DNA of 64,000 nt from assembly GCA_016721005.1 (NCBI GenBank), contig JADKJM010000016.1:62001-126000 (forward strand), in the 5' to 3' direction. Below are positions 25,138-34,553 of this stretch, in pieces. Under the pieces are notes generated by a model, which was not told the DNA's origin, did no database searches, and saw only the letters and a program-made list of their open reading frames with translations. Numbering within the stretch: position 1 is the first letter of the stretch; each line of letters opens with the position of its first letter. The position numbers were made by a program, and so were the translations under genes. Origin of the DNA: Flavobacteriales bacterium. GTDB lineage: Bacteria; Bacteroidota; Bacteroidia; Flavobacteriales_F; PHOS-HE28.

Positions 25138-26255
25138 GTGCGTGCGAGTCGGATCACTTCAGCAGCAATGGCCTGTGCCGCGTCATGCGTGGCGGATCCC
25201 GCGATGGCCAGTCGCAGGCGGTCGAGTTCCTTCTCATCGCGGATCAGCTCCAGCACCTTCGGCCCGAGTTGTTCCACCGTGTCGGTGTCGTGCATCAACA
25301 CCGCCGCGCCACGGTCGGTGAGCGCACGTGCGTTGTGGGTTTGGTGATCCTCCGCTGCGGTCGGCAACGGCACCAGGATCGCGGGCTTGGCCACAAGGCA
25401 GAGTTCGCTCACGCTGATCGCCCCGGCGCGCGCTACCACCAGATCAGCAACGGCGTAGGCGAGATCCATGCGATCCACGAACTCATGTACTTTGCAATCG
25501 CTGTAGCCCAATGCATTCACCGCAGCACGCGCTTGGTCAACGAAGGGTGTTCCTGTTTGCCAGACCACCTGCAATCCTGCATCCTTCCAAGTACCCAAGG
25601 CTGCTTCAACTCCACGATTGATCCCGCGAGCGCCGAGGCTTCCACCGGTGATGAGTAGCACGGGTGCATCATCGCGTAATTCGAAGTGCTCCATACCACG
25701 GGGACGCTTGCCGGTGAGCTTCACCACATCCTGCCGCACAGGATTCCCGGTGATCAGGATCTTCTCCTTCGGGAAGAACTTCTCCATGCCCTGGAACGCC
25801 ACACAGATGCGCTGGGCGCGCCGAGCGAGGTGCAGGTTGGTCCGGCCCGGATAGCTGTTCTGTTCTTGGATCAGCGTCGGCACTTTCATGCGTTGCGCTG
25901 CTTCGAGCAACGGCCCGCTCGCATAGCCTCCCACCCCGACGGCCACATGCGGCTTGAAACCGCGCACCAGTCGACGCGCCTTGATCATGCTGCGAATGAG
26001 CATCCACGGCAAACCGAGGTTCTTCAGCAATGCGCCACGTTGGAAACCTCGGATCGGCAAACCCTCAATGGGGAAGCCAGCTGCCGGAACCTTCTGCATC
26101 TCCAACTTTCCTTCGGCACCTACGAAGAGGAAGCGCGTATCCACCTCGCGCTCGCGCACCGCTTGCGCGATGGCGATGGCGGGGAAGACATGACCACCGG
26201 TGCCACCACCGGCGATCATCACCCTAAGCGAGCGTTGTTCGCGGTCGTTCGACAT
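25125..26255 (-). CDS. murG: UDP-GlcNAc:undecaprenyl-PP-MurNAc-pentapeptide GlcNAc transferase
   Basis: A 376-residue GT28 enzyme making lipid II from lipid I at the inner face of the membrane. The glycine-rich loop GGGTGGHVFPAIAIA is near residues 16-30. The donor-binding half has ITGGSLGARGINRGVEAAL, VARAGAISVSELCLVAKPAI and PTAAEDHQTHNARAL, all typical of MurG. Its first 32 bases overlap the 3' end of ftsW and its end overlaps murC, keeping lipid II synthesis and flipping/polymerisation genes coupled. Confidence 0.98.
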   Translation of the reverse strand: MSNDREQRSLRVMIAGGGTGGHVFPAIAIAQAVREREVDTRFLFVGAEGKLEMQKVPAAGFPIEGLPIRGFQRGALLKNLGLPWMLIRSMIKARRLVRGFKPHVAVGVGGYASGPLLEAAQRMKVPTLIQEQNSYPGRTNLHLARRAQRICVAFQGMEKFFPKEKILITGNPVRQDVVKLTGKRPRGMEHFELRDDAPVLLITGGSLGARGINRGVEAALGTWKDAGLQVVWQTGTPFVDQARAAVNALGYSDCKVHEFVDRMDLAYAVADLVVARAGAISVSELCLVAKPAILVPLPTAAEDHQTHNARALTDRGAAVLMHDTDTVEQLGPKVLELIRDEKELDRLRLAIAGSATHDAAQAIAAEVIRLARTWNS

Positions 26256-27411
26256 GCGGTTCCTTGGTTGACGATGATGTGTTCTCTTCCAAACTACGGC
26301 TCACACTGATGAGGATTCCGATGGCCAAGCAGGTGAACCAGATGCTGGTGCCACCCATGCTCACCAACGGAAGCGGCTGCCCGGTCACGGGCACGAGGTT
26401 CACGGCCACAGCCATGTTCGCCATGGCTTGGATGGTGAGCAGGAATCCCAAGCCGACGGCGACCAGAGCACCGAAGGGCTTCTCGCACTTGCCCGCGATG
26501 CGCACCGCGCGGTGCAACAGGATCGTGTACAGCAAAAGCAATCCGAGGCCGCCGAACAGGCTGCCGTACTCCTCCACGATGAAGGCATAGATCATGTCCG
26601 AATACGGATGCGGCAACCAGTTGCGTGATGCGCCGCTACCCGGACCATTCGGGAAAAGGCCGCCGTTGGCGATGGCGATCTTGGCGTGCTCCACTTGATA
26701 GTTCGCATCGGGATCCGCTGCACCTGCGGAGAATGCCTTGATCCGCGCAGCCCATGTGGCCACGCGAGGAAGGAGATCGGGGAAGGTGTCCGCGATGAGG
26801 AGCAGCAGGCCGAAGAGCAGGATCGCCGAACCGACCACGACCACCAAATGCTTCATCGGTACCTGTGCCACGAACATGAGCACCAAGCACACCATGAACA
26901 GCAATGCTGCGGTACTGAAATTCGCCGGAAGGATCAGCCCGCAGATCAACCCGACAGGAAGCATGAGGCGCACGGCAACATCGCGCAAGGTCCAGGGTTC
27001 CTGGTAGTGCTTCGCGAGTACGCGAGCGAGGTAAGTGATGAGCACCACCTTGGCGAGATCGCTTGTTTGGAAGCTCTGGCCGATGATCGGAATGGTGATC
27101 CATCGGCTCGCGTCGTTGATGTTCGACCCGAGGATCAACGTGAGCAACAACAGACCGGCCGTCACCCAGATCGCCAATTGCGCGAGGCGTGAATACACCC
27201 CGTGACGCAGCTTCGAGGTGTAATGGATGATCACGCCGCCCGAGAGCAGCATCAAGCCATGCTTCATCAGGAAGTGGAACGTGCTGCCATCGCGCTTGGC
27301 TGCCAACGAACTGATGGAACTGTACACCGCGAGCAGGCCGATGAGGCCAAGGAAAATGGCCGTCATCCAGATCACCCGGTCGCCTTTCAAGCGATGTAGC
27401 AGTGTGGTCAC
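26224..27411 (-). CDS. ftsW: Peptidoglycan glycosyltransferase FtsW (SEDS family)
   Basis: A 395-residue SEDS protein with about ten membrane helices, the septal glycan polymerase paired with FtsI. Start is GTG at 27411. Motifs include TYLARVLAKHYQEPW, with a large periplasmic loop (YQVEHAKIAIANGGLFPNGP), and the late NLVPVTGQPLPLVSMGGTS signature common to FtsW/RodA. The C-terminus overlaps murG. Thirty-six bases before the start there is an A/C-rich leader (AACGAACAACCAACCA) similar to the leader of the response regulator gene at 16891. Confidence 0.96.
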   Translation of the reverse strand: MTTLLHRLKGDRVIWMTAIFLGLIGLLAVYSSISSLAAKRDGSTFHFLMKHGLMLLSGGVIIHYTSKLRHGVYSRLAQLAIWVTAGLLLLTLILGSNINDASRWITIPIIGQSFQTSDLAKVVLITYLARVLAKHYQEPWTLRDVAVRLMLPVGLICGLILPANFSTAALLFMVCLVLMFVAQVPMKHLVVVVGSAILLFGLLLLIADTFPDLLPRVATWAARIKAFSAGAADPDANYQVEHAKIAIANGGLFPNGPGSGASRNWLPHPYSDMIYAFIVEEYGSLFGGLGLLLLYTILLHRAVRIAGKCEKPFGALVAVGLGFLLTIQAMANMAVAVNLVPVTGQPLPLVSMGGTSIWFTCLAIGILISVSRSLEENTSSSTKEPHVERPRTTLA

Positions 27412-27447
27412 TGTCGTGGTTGGTTGTTCGTTGTTCGTTGCTGCCGA

Positions 27448-27942
27448 TCAGAGATCCTTCACGGCGCGTTTGAATTCCGCTCCGCGCTCTTCATAGTTCG
27501 CGAAACCATTGCTGCTCGGGCAGGCGGGGCTGAAGAGCACCACCTCACCAGCCGTGGCGAGTTCGCGTGCGAGGAACACGGCCATGCGCAGATCATCCGT
27601 GCGGTGGACATGCTCTGGCAAACTCTCCTCGCTGCCTTCTGCCAGCGGACCGAAAAGGACCACATTCGAGACGCGCTCGCGCAACAACTCCTGCACATGC
27701 TCCTGTGCCATGTCCGCGTTCCATGCACCGACGATCCACACAGTGCGTCGATCGAGCACACCCAACGACTCCAGCGTGGCGTCGAGGAAAGTGGCGCGGC
27801 TGTCGTTCACATAGAGCACGTCATCGACACTCTTCACGGCCTCCATGCGATGAGGGCCCCAAACGGACATGGCCACGCGACGGGCGTCCAGCAACTGGCC
27901 ACCGACGATGCGTAGCGAAGCAGAAGGTTCCGACTTGTCCAT
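27448..27942 (-). CDS. Stand-alone paralogue of the MurD C-terminal domain
   Basis: A 164-residue protein between murD and ftsW, same strand, 24 and 36 bases from its neighbours. Nearly its whole length aligns by eye with the last third of the adjacent MurD: LYVNDSRATFLDATLESL matches FINDSKATNVNSAWYALE, TVWIVGAWNADMAQEHVQEL matches VIWVVGGQDKGNDYAQLHDL, and VVLFSPACPSSNGFANYEER matches VVLLSPANASFDLFENYEDR, both ending in ...KAAVK/KRAVK-(G/D)L. It has no N-terminal UMAG-binding domain and no GTNGKTT ATP loop, so it cannot be a complete ligase. The Lys of SKAT is Arg here. Possible roles are a MurD partner or regulator, a UMAG or ADP sensor, or a decaying duplicate. The frame is intact and in register with the operon. 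Confidence 0.85.
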   Translation of the reverse strand: MDKSEPSASLRIVGGQLLDARRVAMSVWGPHRMEAVKSVDDVLYVNDSRATFLDATLESLGVLDRRTVWIVGAWNADMAQEHVQELLRERVSNVVLFGPLAEGSEESLPEHVHRTDDLRMAVFLARELATAGEVVLFSPACPSSNGFANYEERGAEFKRAVKDL

Positions 27943-27966
27943 GGCGTTCGTGTTAAGGGTTGATCG

Positions 27967-29322
27967 TCATAGTCCTTTCACCGCGGCCTTGAACCTGCGA
28001 CCGCGATCCTCATAGTTCTCGAACAGGTCGAAGCTGGCGTTGGCAGGGCTGAGCAGTACCACATCACCGTTCTCGGCGAGGGCGTAGGCGGCTTGCACGC
28101 ACTGCTCCGCACTGTTCGTTTCCACGAAGTCCTTCACGAGTGGTCCGAATGCTTCGCGGATCAACTTGTTGTCGATGCCCAGACACACGATGGCCTTCAC
28201 CTTCTCCTTCACGAGATCGTGCAGCTGCGCGTAATCGTTGCCCTTGTCCTGTCCTCCCACCACCCAGATCACCGGCCTGGTCATGCTCTCCAGCGCATAC
28301 CATGCGCTGTTCACGTTGGTCGCTTTGGAATCGTTGATGAATTCCACACCGTTCACATTGCCCACGTGTTCGAGGCGATGCTCCACGTTCTGGAAATCAC
28401 TCAAGCATTCGCGTACGGTCTCCTTGCGGATATCGAGCACGCGAGCGGCGATCCCCGCGGCCATGGAGTTGTACACGTTGTGCTTGCCTTGCAGCGCTAG
28501 TTCATGTATGGACATGTCGAACATGGTTTGGTTGGTGGCACCGGGGATGTCCGGCGTGGTGATACGGATCCGATCGTTAATGAGGCAGGCTCCCTGCGGA
28601 AGCGTGCGATGGATGCTGAAGGGCCAGCGGCGCGCGCGCACCGGCGAACGTTCGAGCCACGCCGCGATGATCCCATCATCGGCGTTGTGGATGAAGTGGT
28701 CGTCCGCACTTTGGTTCATGGCGATGCGGAATTTGCTCGCCACGTAATTCTCCATGCGGTAGTGGTAACGGTCCAAGTGGTCCGGCGAGAAATTCAGGAG
28801 CATGGCCACCTTCGGCTTGAAGTCCTTGATGCCGTCCAATTGGAAACTGCTCAATTCGAGCACGTACCATGCGTGATCTCCATCGGCCACCAGCGCAGCG
28901 AAGCTGTTACCGACGTTGCCGCCTATCGCCACATCGATCCCTGCGCGTTGCAGGATGTGGTGCGTTAGTAGTGTAGTGGTGGTCTTGCCATTCGTTCCCG
29001 TGATACCGATGATGGAACCCTTGCAATAGCGGTACGCGAGTTCGATCTCACTGATCACCGGGATGCCGCGCTCTCGTGCCGCGAGGATCAACGATGCGGA
29101 CTCCGGTATCCCAGGACTCTTCACGATCTCGTCCGCCTTCAACACGCGATCAGCGGAATGTCCACCTTCCTCGTGTGCGATGTTGTTCGAGATCAACTCA
29201 TCACGATACTTCGGCTTCATCGCACCAGCATCGCTCACGAACACATCATAGCCACGTTGCTGCGCGAGCCGTGCTGCGCCCACGCCACTCTCCTGTCCAC
29301 CGAGCACCACGAGGGTCTTCAT
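27967..29322 (-). CDS. murD: UDP-N-acetylmuramoyl-L-alanine--D-glutamate ligase
   Basis: A 451-residue Mur ligase adding D-Glu. Residues 1-95 form the UMAG-binding domain (KTLVVLGGQESGVGAARLAQ), the ATP loop GTNGKTT is at 109-115, and the central domain has LNFSPDHLDRYHYRMENYVA, with the DHLDRH-like signature. The C-terminal domain has EFINDSKATN and VVLLSPANASFDLFENYEDR. The ATG at 29322 overlaps the mraY stop by four bases; a longer frame upstream is mraY read out of frame. The next gene downstream is a partial paralogue of its own C-terminal domain. Confidence 0.97.
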   Translation of the reverse strand: MKTLVVLGGQESGVGAARLAQQRGYDVFVSDAGAMKPKYRDELISNNIAHEEGGHSADRVLKADEIVKSPGIPESASLILAARERGIPVISEIELAYRYCKGSIIGITGTNGKTTTTLLTHHILQRAGIDVAIGGNVGNSFAALVADGDHAWYVLELSSFQLDGIKDFKPKVAMLLNFSPDHLDRYHYRMENYVASKFRIAMNQSADDHFIHNADDGIIAAWLERSPVRARRWPFSIHRTLPQGACLINDRIRITTPDIPGATNQTMFDMSIHELALQGKHNVYNSMAAGIAARVLDIRKETVRECLSDFQNVEHRLEHVGNVNGVEFINDSKATNVNSAWYALESMTRPVIWVVGGQDKGNDYAQLHDLVKEKVKAIVCLGIDNKLIREAFGPLVKDFVETNSAEQCVQAAYALAENGDVVLLSPANASFDLFENYEDRGRRFKAAVKGL

Positions 29323-30566
29323 CGGAGCTTGAGGGTTACGATGGACAATACCGCGAGCATGACACCGATGATCCAGAAGCGCGAGACGATCTTGCTTTCG
29401 TGGATACCCTTCTTCTGGAAGTGGTGATGGAGCGGGGACATCAGGAAGATCCTTCGGCCTTCTCCGTACTTCTTCTTCGTCCACTTGAAATAGGAGACCT
29501 GCATCACCACGCTGAGGTTCTCCACGAGGAAGACACCGCAGAGGATGGGGATCAACAGTTCCTTGCGCACGAGGATCGCCAGCGTGGCGATGATGCCGCC
29601 AAGCGCAAGGCTTCCCGTATCGCCCATGAACACCTCGGCGGGATGTGCATTGTACCAGAGGAAGCCGATGCACGCACCCAGCAACGCGCCGATGAACACC
29701 GCCAACTCACCGCTGCCGGGGATGTACATGATGTCCAGGTATTGCGAGAAGATGATGTTGCCGCTCACATACGCGAGGATGCCGAGTGCCATGACGATGA
29801 TCGCGGACGTTCCCGTGGCGAGGCCATCGATCCCGTCGGTGATGTTCGCGCCGTTGCTCACCGCGGTGATGATGAAGATGACCGCGAGGATGTACACCAC
29901 CCAGGTGTACTTACGCGCTTCGTTGCCGAAGGGCTTCAGCAATGAGGAGTAGTTGAACTCGTTGTCCTTCACGAACGGGATGGTGGTGTTCGGCGACTTC
30001 CGGTTCAACATCCAATGCACCGTGCCGTCCTCCTCCGTGATCGTGTTCAGGTCCTTCGGGTCTAGCTGTTGCGCAAGCACTTCCGGAACTTCCACACGCG
30101 TGCGGATATCCGGATGGAAGTAGACCGTGGCGCCGATGATGATGCCAAGCCCCACCTGCCCCACGACCTTGAACTTCCCCGCAAGTCCGCGCTTGTCCTT
30201 CTTGAAGACCTTGATGTAATCGTCCACGAAGCCGATGAAACCGAGCCATACCGTGGTGATCAGCAAGAGGATGATGTAGATGTTGTCCAGCTTCGCGAAG
30301 AGCAGCGTGGGGATGAGCGTTGCGGAGAGGATGATGAGGCCGCCCATGGTGGGCGTGCCCTGCTTCTTCATCTGGCCTTCGAGCCCGAGATCACGCACGG
30401 TCTCGCCCACTTGCATGCGACGCAAGAGGTTGATGATGCCCTTGCCCCACCACAACGAGATCAGCAACGACACGAAGACCGCCATCGCTGCGCGGAAGGA
30501 GATGTAGTTGAACACCCCCGATCCGGGAACACCGTCACCAAACCACTGGAAGAGGTGGTACAACAT
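29319..30566 (-). CDS. mraY: Phospho-MurNAc-pentapeptide transferase
   Basis: A 415-residue polytopic enzyme making lipid I from UDP-MurNAc-pentapeptide and undecaprenyl phosphate. Signatures include GTPTMGGLIILSA, FVDDYIKVFKKDKRGLAGKF (the Asp-rich catalytic DDxxK region), NGANITDGIDGLATGTSAI, WYNAHPAEVFMGDTGSLALG and the cytoplasmic SPLHHHFQKKG histidines. It has an insert of about 50 residues (TRVEVPEVLAQQLDPKDLNT and following) not found in Escherichia coli MraY but usual in Bacteroidota. It abuts murE (one-base overlap) and murD. Confidence 0.97.
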   Translation of the reverse strand: MLYHLFQWFGDGVPGSGVFNYISFRAAMAVFVSLLISLWWGKGIINLLRRMQVGETVRDLGLEGQMKKQGTPTMGGLIILSATLIPTLLFAKLDNIYIILLLITTVWLGFIGFVDDYIKVFKKDKRGLAGKFKVVGQVGLGIIIGATVYFHPDIRTRVEVPEVLAQQLDPKDLNTITEEDGTVHWMLNRKSPNTTIPFVKDNEFNYSSLLKPFGNEARKYTWVVYILAVIFIITAVSNGANITDGIDGLATGTSAIIVMALGILAYVSGNIIFSQYLDIMYIPGSGELAVFIGALLGACIGFLWYNAHPAEVFMGDTGSLALGGIIATLAILVRKELLIPILCGVFLVENLSVVMQVSYFKWTKKKYGEGRRIFLMSPLHHHFQKKGIHESKIVSRFWIIGVMLAVLSIVTLKLR

Positions 30567-32044
30567 CAGTTGTGGAGGAGTTCAAGGGTTTCCTTCAGGA
30601 CAGCAGCGTCGTCAAAGGGGAACTTCTCCCCGTTGATCTCCTGGTAGGTCTCGTGTCCTTTCCCGGCGAGCAGTACTACGTCTCCAGGCCGAGCAAGTGC
30701 AACCGCTTGGCGGATCGCTTCCTTGCGGTCCGCGTTCACGAACACGCGCGCGTGGTCCGCAGCGACAACGCCTGCGCGCATCTCATTGAGGATCGCCATT
30801 GGATCCTCGGTGCGCGGGTTATCACTGGTGAGCACCACATGTGAACTCAACTCCGCAGCGATGCTTGCCATCACGGGGCGCTTGGTGCGATCGCGATCTC
30901 CGCCGCAACCCACCACGGTGATCACGCGTTCTTCGCCGTGGCAGATCCCGTTGATCGTGGTGAGCACATTGCGCAATGCGTCGGGCGTGTGCGCATAGTC
31001 CACGATGCCGAGGATGCCCGGACTTCCTTCTACTACCGCACCGCGTACCAATTGGAACCGACCGCGCGGTGCTTCCAGATCACTGAGCGCGGTAAGCACA
31101 TCCAACGGCGATCCGCCGAGCAGGAGCGCTGTCGCGTACACGGCAATGAGGTTGCTCGCGTTGAACTCACCGATCAGTCGTGCGAAGACATCGTGTCCAT
31201 CGATGTTCAGGTGCAAGCCGGTCAGCTGGTCCTCGATCACACGCGCACGGTGATCCGCCACATTGCGCACGGCAAAGGATCGCTTGGTAGCGCGTGTGTT
31301 CTGCACCATCACGCCACTGTTGGCGTCATCCGCGTTCACCAGTGCAAAGGCCGAGGCGGGCAGTGCGTCGAAGAATCCCTTCTTCGCCTTGATGTACTCC
31401 GCGAAGGTTCCGTGATAGTCGAGGTGGTCGTGCGTGATGTTGGTGAACACGCCACCGGTGAATTGCAGACCAGCTACACGACGTTGCACCACGCTGTGGC
31501 TGCTCACCTCCATGAAGCAATGCGTCACACCAGCCTCGACCATTTCCGCGAGCAGTTCATTCAACCGCACGCTGTCGGGTGTGGTGTGCGTGCTGGCGAT
31601 CACCCGCTGACCGATGCGTGTTTCCACCGTGCTGATGAGTCCGCACTTGTAACCCATGGAGCGGAACAAGCGGTAGAGCAACGTGGCCACGCTCGTCTTG
31701 CCATTGGTGCCGGTGATGCCGACCAGCTTCAGTTGCTTCGATGGATGATCGAAATAGTTCGTCGCGAGAACGGCCAACGCATCGGTCGCGTCCGGAACAC
31801 GCACGTAGGTGACGCCCTCCTTCAACTTCGCAGGCAGCACTTCGCAGATGATCGCGCTCGCTCCTTGCTCAACGGCTTGATCGATGAACGCGTGTCCATC
31901 GACCTTCGTTCCCTTCACCGCTACGAAGGCCGTGAACGGGACCACCTGCCGACTATCGAACGTGATCCGCTCGATGGCGGTGTTGGTGGAACCCTCCACC
32001 TGCTCCAGGCGAACCGCGTAAAGGATGTCCTTCAGCAGCTTCAT
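30566..32044 (-). CDS. murE: UDP-MurNAc-tripeptide synthetase (meso-diaminopimelate adding)
   Basis: A 492-residue Mur ligase adding the third amino acid. The N-terminal uracil-binding region has ITFDSRQVVPFTAFVAVKG, the ATP loop GTNGKTS is near residue 111, and the substrate-selecting motif reads SDNPRTEDP. DNPR at this site is the known mark of meso-DAP-specific MurE, so the cell wall is probably DAP-type. It overlaps the ftsI stop by four bases. Confidence 0.97.
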   Translation of the reverse strand: MKLLKDILYAVRLEQVEGSTNTAIERITFDSRQVVPFTAFVAVKGTKVDGHAFIDQAVEQGASAIICEVLPAKLKEGVTYVRVPDATDALAVLATNYFDHPSKQLKLVGITGTNGKTSVATLLYRLFRSMGYKCGLISTVETRIGQRVIASTHTTPDSVRLNELLAEMVEAGVTHCFMEVSSHSVVQRRVAGLQFTGGVFTNITHDHLDYHGTFAEYIKAKKGFFDALPASAFALVNADDANSGVMVQNTRATKRSFAVRNVADHRARVIEDQLTGLHLNIDGHDVFARLIGEFNASNLIAVYATALLLGGSPLDVLTALSDLEAPRGRFQLVRGAVVEGSPGILGIVDYAHTPDALRNVLTTINGICHGEERVITVVGCGGDRDRTKRPVMASIAAELSSHVVLTSDNPRTEDPMAILNEMRAGVVAADHARVFVNADRKEAIRQAVALARPGDVVLLAGKGHETYQEINGEKFPFDDAAVLKETLELLHN

Positions 32045-34149
32045 GTGAGTTCGATGAGAATGGTGGATCCACGACCAGCGCGCGAACCGGGTTGAATGGA
32101 TTGGCGCTTCACCATGCCGCTGCCTTGCACGCGAACGGACAGACCACGATTCTCCAGGATGTAGAGCGCATCCTTCAGGCCCATGCCGAGCACGTTGGGT
32201 ACGAGTCCGGTGCCATCGCCGAGTATGGTGCGCGAACGAAGGACCACTGTGCTGTCACCTGCTTCGGTGCTCATCCATTCACCCTCACCACTCACTTCCG
32301 TTGCCACACCCAGTCCTGCCAAGGCGATGCGCAGATCACCGGCGTGACCGCTCAAACTCACCGGCGTGCGAGGACCATCCACCGCTGCGAGTGTCCGTTC
32401 CTGCTGCAACTCCAACCGATTGCTGTAGATCTTGTTGGCGATCTCCGTGAAAATGGGACCGGCCACCATGTTGCCGTAGTAGCCGCTCATGGTCGGTCCG
32501 TTCACCACCACGATGCAGCTGTACTTCGGCGCATCCGCCGGGAAGTAGCCGCAGAAGCTGGCCTGGTAGCTCTCGCCGTGCTGCTTGTAACTGCCGTTGC
32601 GCGCGATCTTGGCCGTACCCGTTTTCCCGGCGATCGAGAAGTGCGCGCCCTTCAAGTTGGTGGCGGTTCCGCTGTCCACCACACCAATAAGAAGCTCACG
32701 CACGGTGGCGAGTGTCCTGGCTGAACAGATCCGCTCGTTCAATACGTTGGGCTCGAACTCCTCGGTGAGTTTGCCATTGCGCGTGATGCGCGTTACGAAT
32801 TGCGGTTGCATCATGCGGCCATCATTCGCCACCGCGTTGTAGAAGGTGAGGATCTGCATCGGCGTCAGCAGCACTTCATAGCCGATGCTCATCCATGGCA
32901 GGCTCACCCCGCTCCATCCCTTCTCTCCGGGTCCGCGCATCGTGGGCACCGGCTCGCCGGGGATCATCACGCCAGTGGACTCGTTCAGGTGCATGCGCTT
33001 CAAGCCCTCGATGAACCTCTTCGGGTCCTTGCCGTAGGCCTTGGTCACCGCGAGGCTGATACCCGTGTTGAGCGAGAGCTCGAACGCGCGGCGCACCGTC
33101 ACCTTCTTGTACTTGTCCTCGTGCGCATCGGTCATGATCCGGTCGTAGTAGCGCACGCGACCACTCTTGGTATCCACGGTATCGGTGATGTTGATCAGAC
33201 CATCTTCCAGACCCACCATCAGTGCGGGCAGTTTGAACGTGGAACCGGGTTCGTTGGCCTCGCCCACCGCGTAGTTCATCGCCTCCACATACGTGCTGTC
33301 GCCGGTGCGCGTGAGGTTGCTGATCGCTTTGATGCGACCGGTGGCCACTTCCATCACCACCACACAACCCCATTGCGCGCCGTTGTGCCGAAGCTGTGCT
33401 TCGAGCGCAGCATCAGCAACGTCCTGCAGGTTGATGTCGATCGTGGTGTGGATGTCGGAACCCGGAACAGGGTCCACACCATCGCCGATCGGCATCCATA
33501 CACCTCCAGCTAGACGTTGCTCCAAGCGACGCCCCGTCACACCCTTCAACCACTTGTCGTAGCCGCCCTCAAGACCGATGGCCATCGCTGCGGAATCGCG
33601 CAACACATATCCTACGCTTCTCGCGGCGAGTCGACCATATGGCCGCGCACGGATCAATCGCTTCTCCGTAACGAGTCCGCTTTTGAATCGCCCTTCACGG
33701 TACAATGGGAAGGTGCGCAACACCTGCACATCGGTGTGCGACGCATTGCGCTTCACTAAGTGGTAGCGCTCGCGGCGGCTGCGCGCATCGGTAATGTTCC
33801 TTTTGTATTCACCAGCGGAGCGATCACCGAAGAGTTGGGAGAGATGCCAAGCGAGCGAATCGATGTTCGCGCGGAAGAGTTCATCCGTCAATCCATCCGT
33901 GGCGAGGTCCATGCGGACATCGTACTCCGGCACACTGGTGGCGAGCAGGTGTTCGTCCTCGGCGAAAATGTGTCCGCGCTCGGGCTGCACCGTGCGCCAG
34001 TCGGTGCTCACGGTCTCGGCCTTCTGCCGCCACTGGCTTCCTTCCACCAATTGGATGCGGAAGAGCTGCACTGCGATGGCCACAGCGAAAGCCACGACGC
34101 CCAAGTAGACGAGGTTCGCGCGCACGCGCAGTTGGCGGTTGTCGCTCAT
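32041..34149 (-). CDS. ftsI: Class B penicillin-binding protein with PASTA domain (FtsI)
   Basis: A 702-residue division transpeptidase. A single N-terminal helix (LVYLGVVAFAVAIAVQLFRI) anchors it. The dimerisation domain spans about 55-230. The transpeptidase domain has the active-site SxxK in GSTFKLPALM and the KTG motif in IAGKTGTAKIARNG. Residues about 640-702 form a PASTA domain (VPNVLGMGLKDALYILENRG). It cross-links septal peptidoglycan with FtsW. The PASTA domain is usual for Bacteroidota FtsI. Overlaps ftsL and murE by four bases each. Confidence 0.96.
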   Translation of the reverse strand: MSDNRQLRVRANLVYLGVVAFAVAIAVQLFRIQLVEGSQWRQKAETVSTDWRTVQPERGHIFAEDEHLLATSVPEYDVRMDLATDGLTDELFRANIDSLAWHLSQLFGDRSAGEYKRNITDARSRRERYHLVKRNASHTDVQVLRTFPLYREGRFKSGLVTEKRLIRARPYGRLAARSVGYVLRDSAAMAIGLEGGYDKWLKGVTGRRLEQRLAGGVWMPIGDGVDPVPGSDIHTTIDINLQDVADAALEAQLRHNGAQWGCVVVMEVATGRIKAISNLTRTGDSTYVEAMNYAVGEANEPGSTFKLPALMVGLEDGLINITDTVDTKSGRVRYYDRIMTDAHEDKYKKVTVRRAFELSLNTGISLAVTKAYGKDPKRFIEGLKRMHLNESTGVMIPGEPVPTMRGPGEKGWSGVSLPWMSIGYEVLLTPMQILTFYNAVANDGRMMQPQFVTRITRNGKLTEEFEPNVLNERICSARTLATVRELLIGVVDSGTATNLKGAHFSIAGKTGTAKIARNGSYKQHGESYQASFCGYFPADAPKYSCIVVVNGPTMSGYYGNMVAGPIFTEIANKIYSNRLELQQERTLAAVDGPRTPVSLSGHAGDLRIALAGLGVATEVSGEGEWMSTEAGDSTVVLRSRTILGDGTGLVPNVLGMGLKDALYILENRGLSVRVQGSGMVKRQSIQPGSRAGRGSTILIELT

Positions 34150-34553
34150 GGTGTGCGGGTGTCCGTCAATTGGTCCTCGTCCACAGTGAGCTTCACGGGC
34201 GGCACCCGGCTCTCATGCAAGCCCAATGCACCGATGCGGTCGGCCACATTGCTCTGGCGTTCCAGCTTTTCCAACTCGGCACGCACGGTGATGTACTCCG
34301 CGCGCTGCTCCTTCAACTCCGTACCGGTGCGTTCCAGGTCGCGCACCACTCGCTCGGTGTGGTAGCCGTATGCGATATAGAGGACCATGAGTCCCACGCA
34401 GAACAGGATGAAGGGCATGTTGCCCAACACCCTTTCCTTGGTGAGGAAACTGCCGTTCAACACGCTCACCAATCCACGCGGAAGCCGGGCGGCTACCGCG
34501 GCCTTCTTCGGCTTCGGTGCTTCCTCGGTCTTCTGTTCGCGTATGCGGTTCAT
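34146..34553 (-). CDS. ftsL: FtsL-like cell division protein
   Basis: A 135-residue bitopic protein: cytoplasmic Lys/Pro-rich start (EEAPKPKKAAVAARLPRG), one membrane helix (MPFILFCVGLMVLYIAYGYH) and a periplasmic coiled coil (VVRDLERTGTELKEQRAEYI, AELEKLERQSNVADRIGALG). This layout and the position between rsmH and ftsI identify it with FtsL, which works with FtsQ and FtsB. FtsL sequences are poorly conserved, so context decides the name. Confidence 0.9.
   Translation of the reverse strand: MNRIREQKTEEAPKPKKAAVAARLPRGLVSVLNGSFLTKERVLGNMPFILFCVGLMVLYIAYGYHTERVVRDLERTGTELKEQRAEYITVRAELEKLERQSNVADRIGALGLHESRVPPVKLTVDEDQLTDTRTP

Noticed and set aside
27967..29673. A 568-residue MurD with N-terminal extension
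   Set aside because: The extension is mraY read in another frame; the true start overlaps the mraY stop by four bases.
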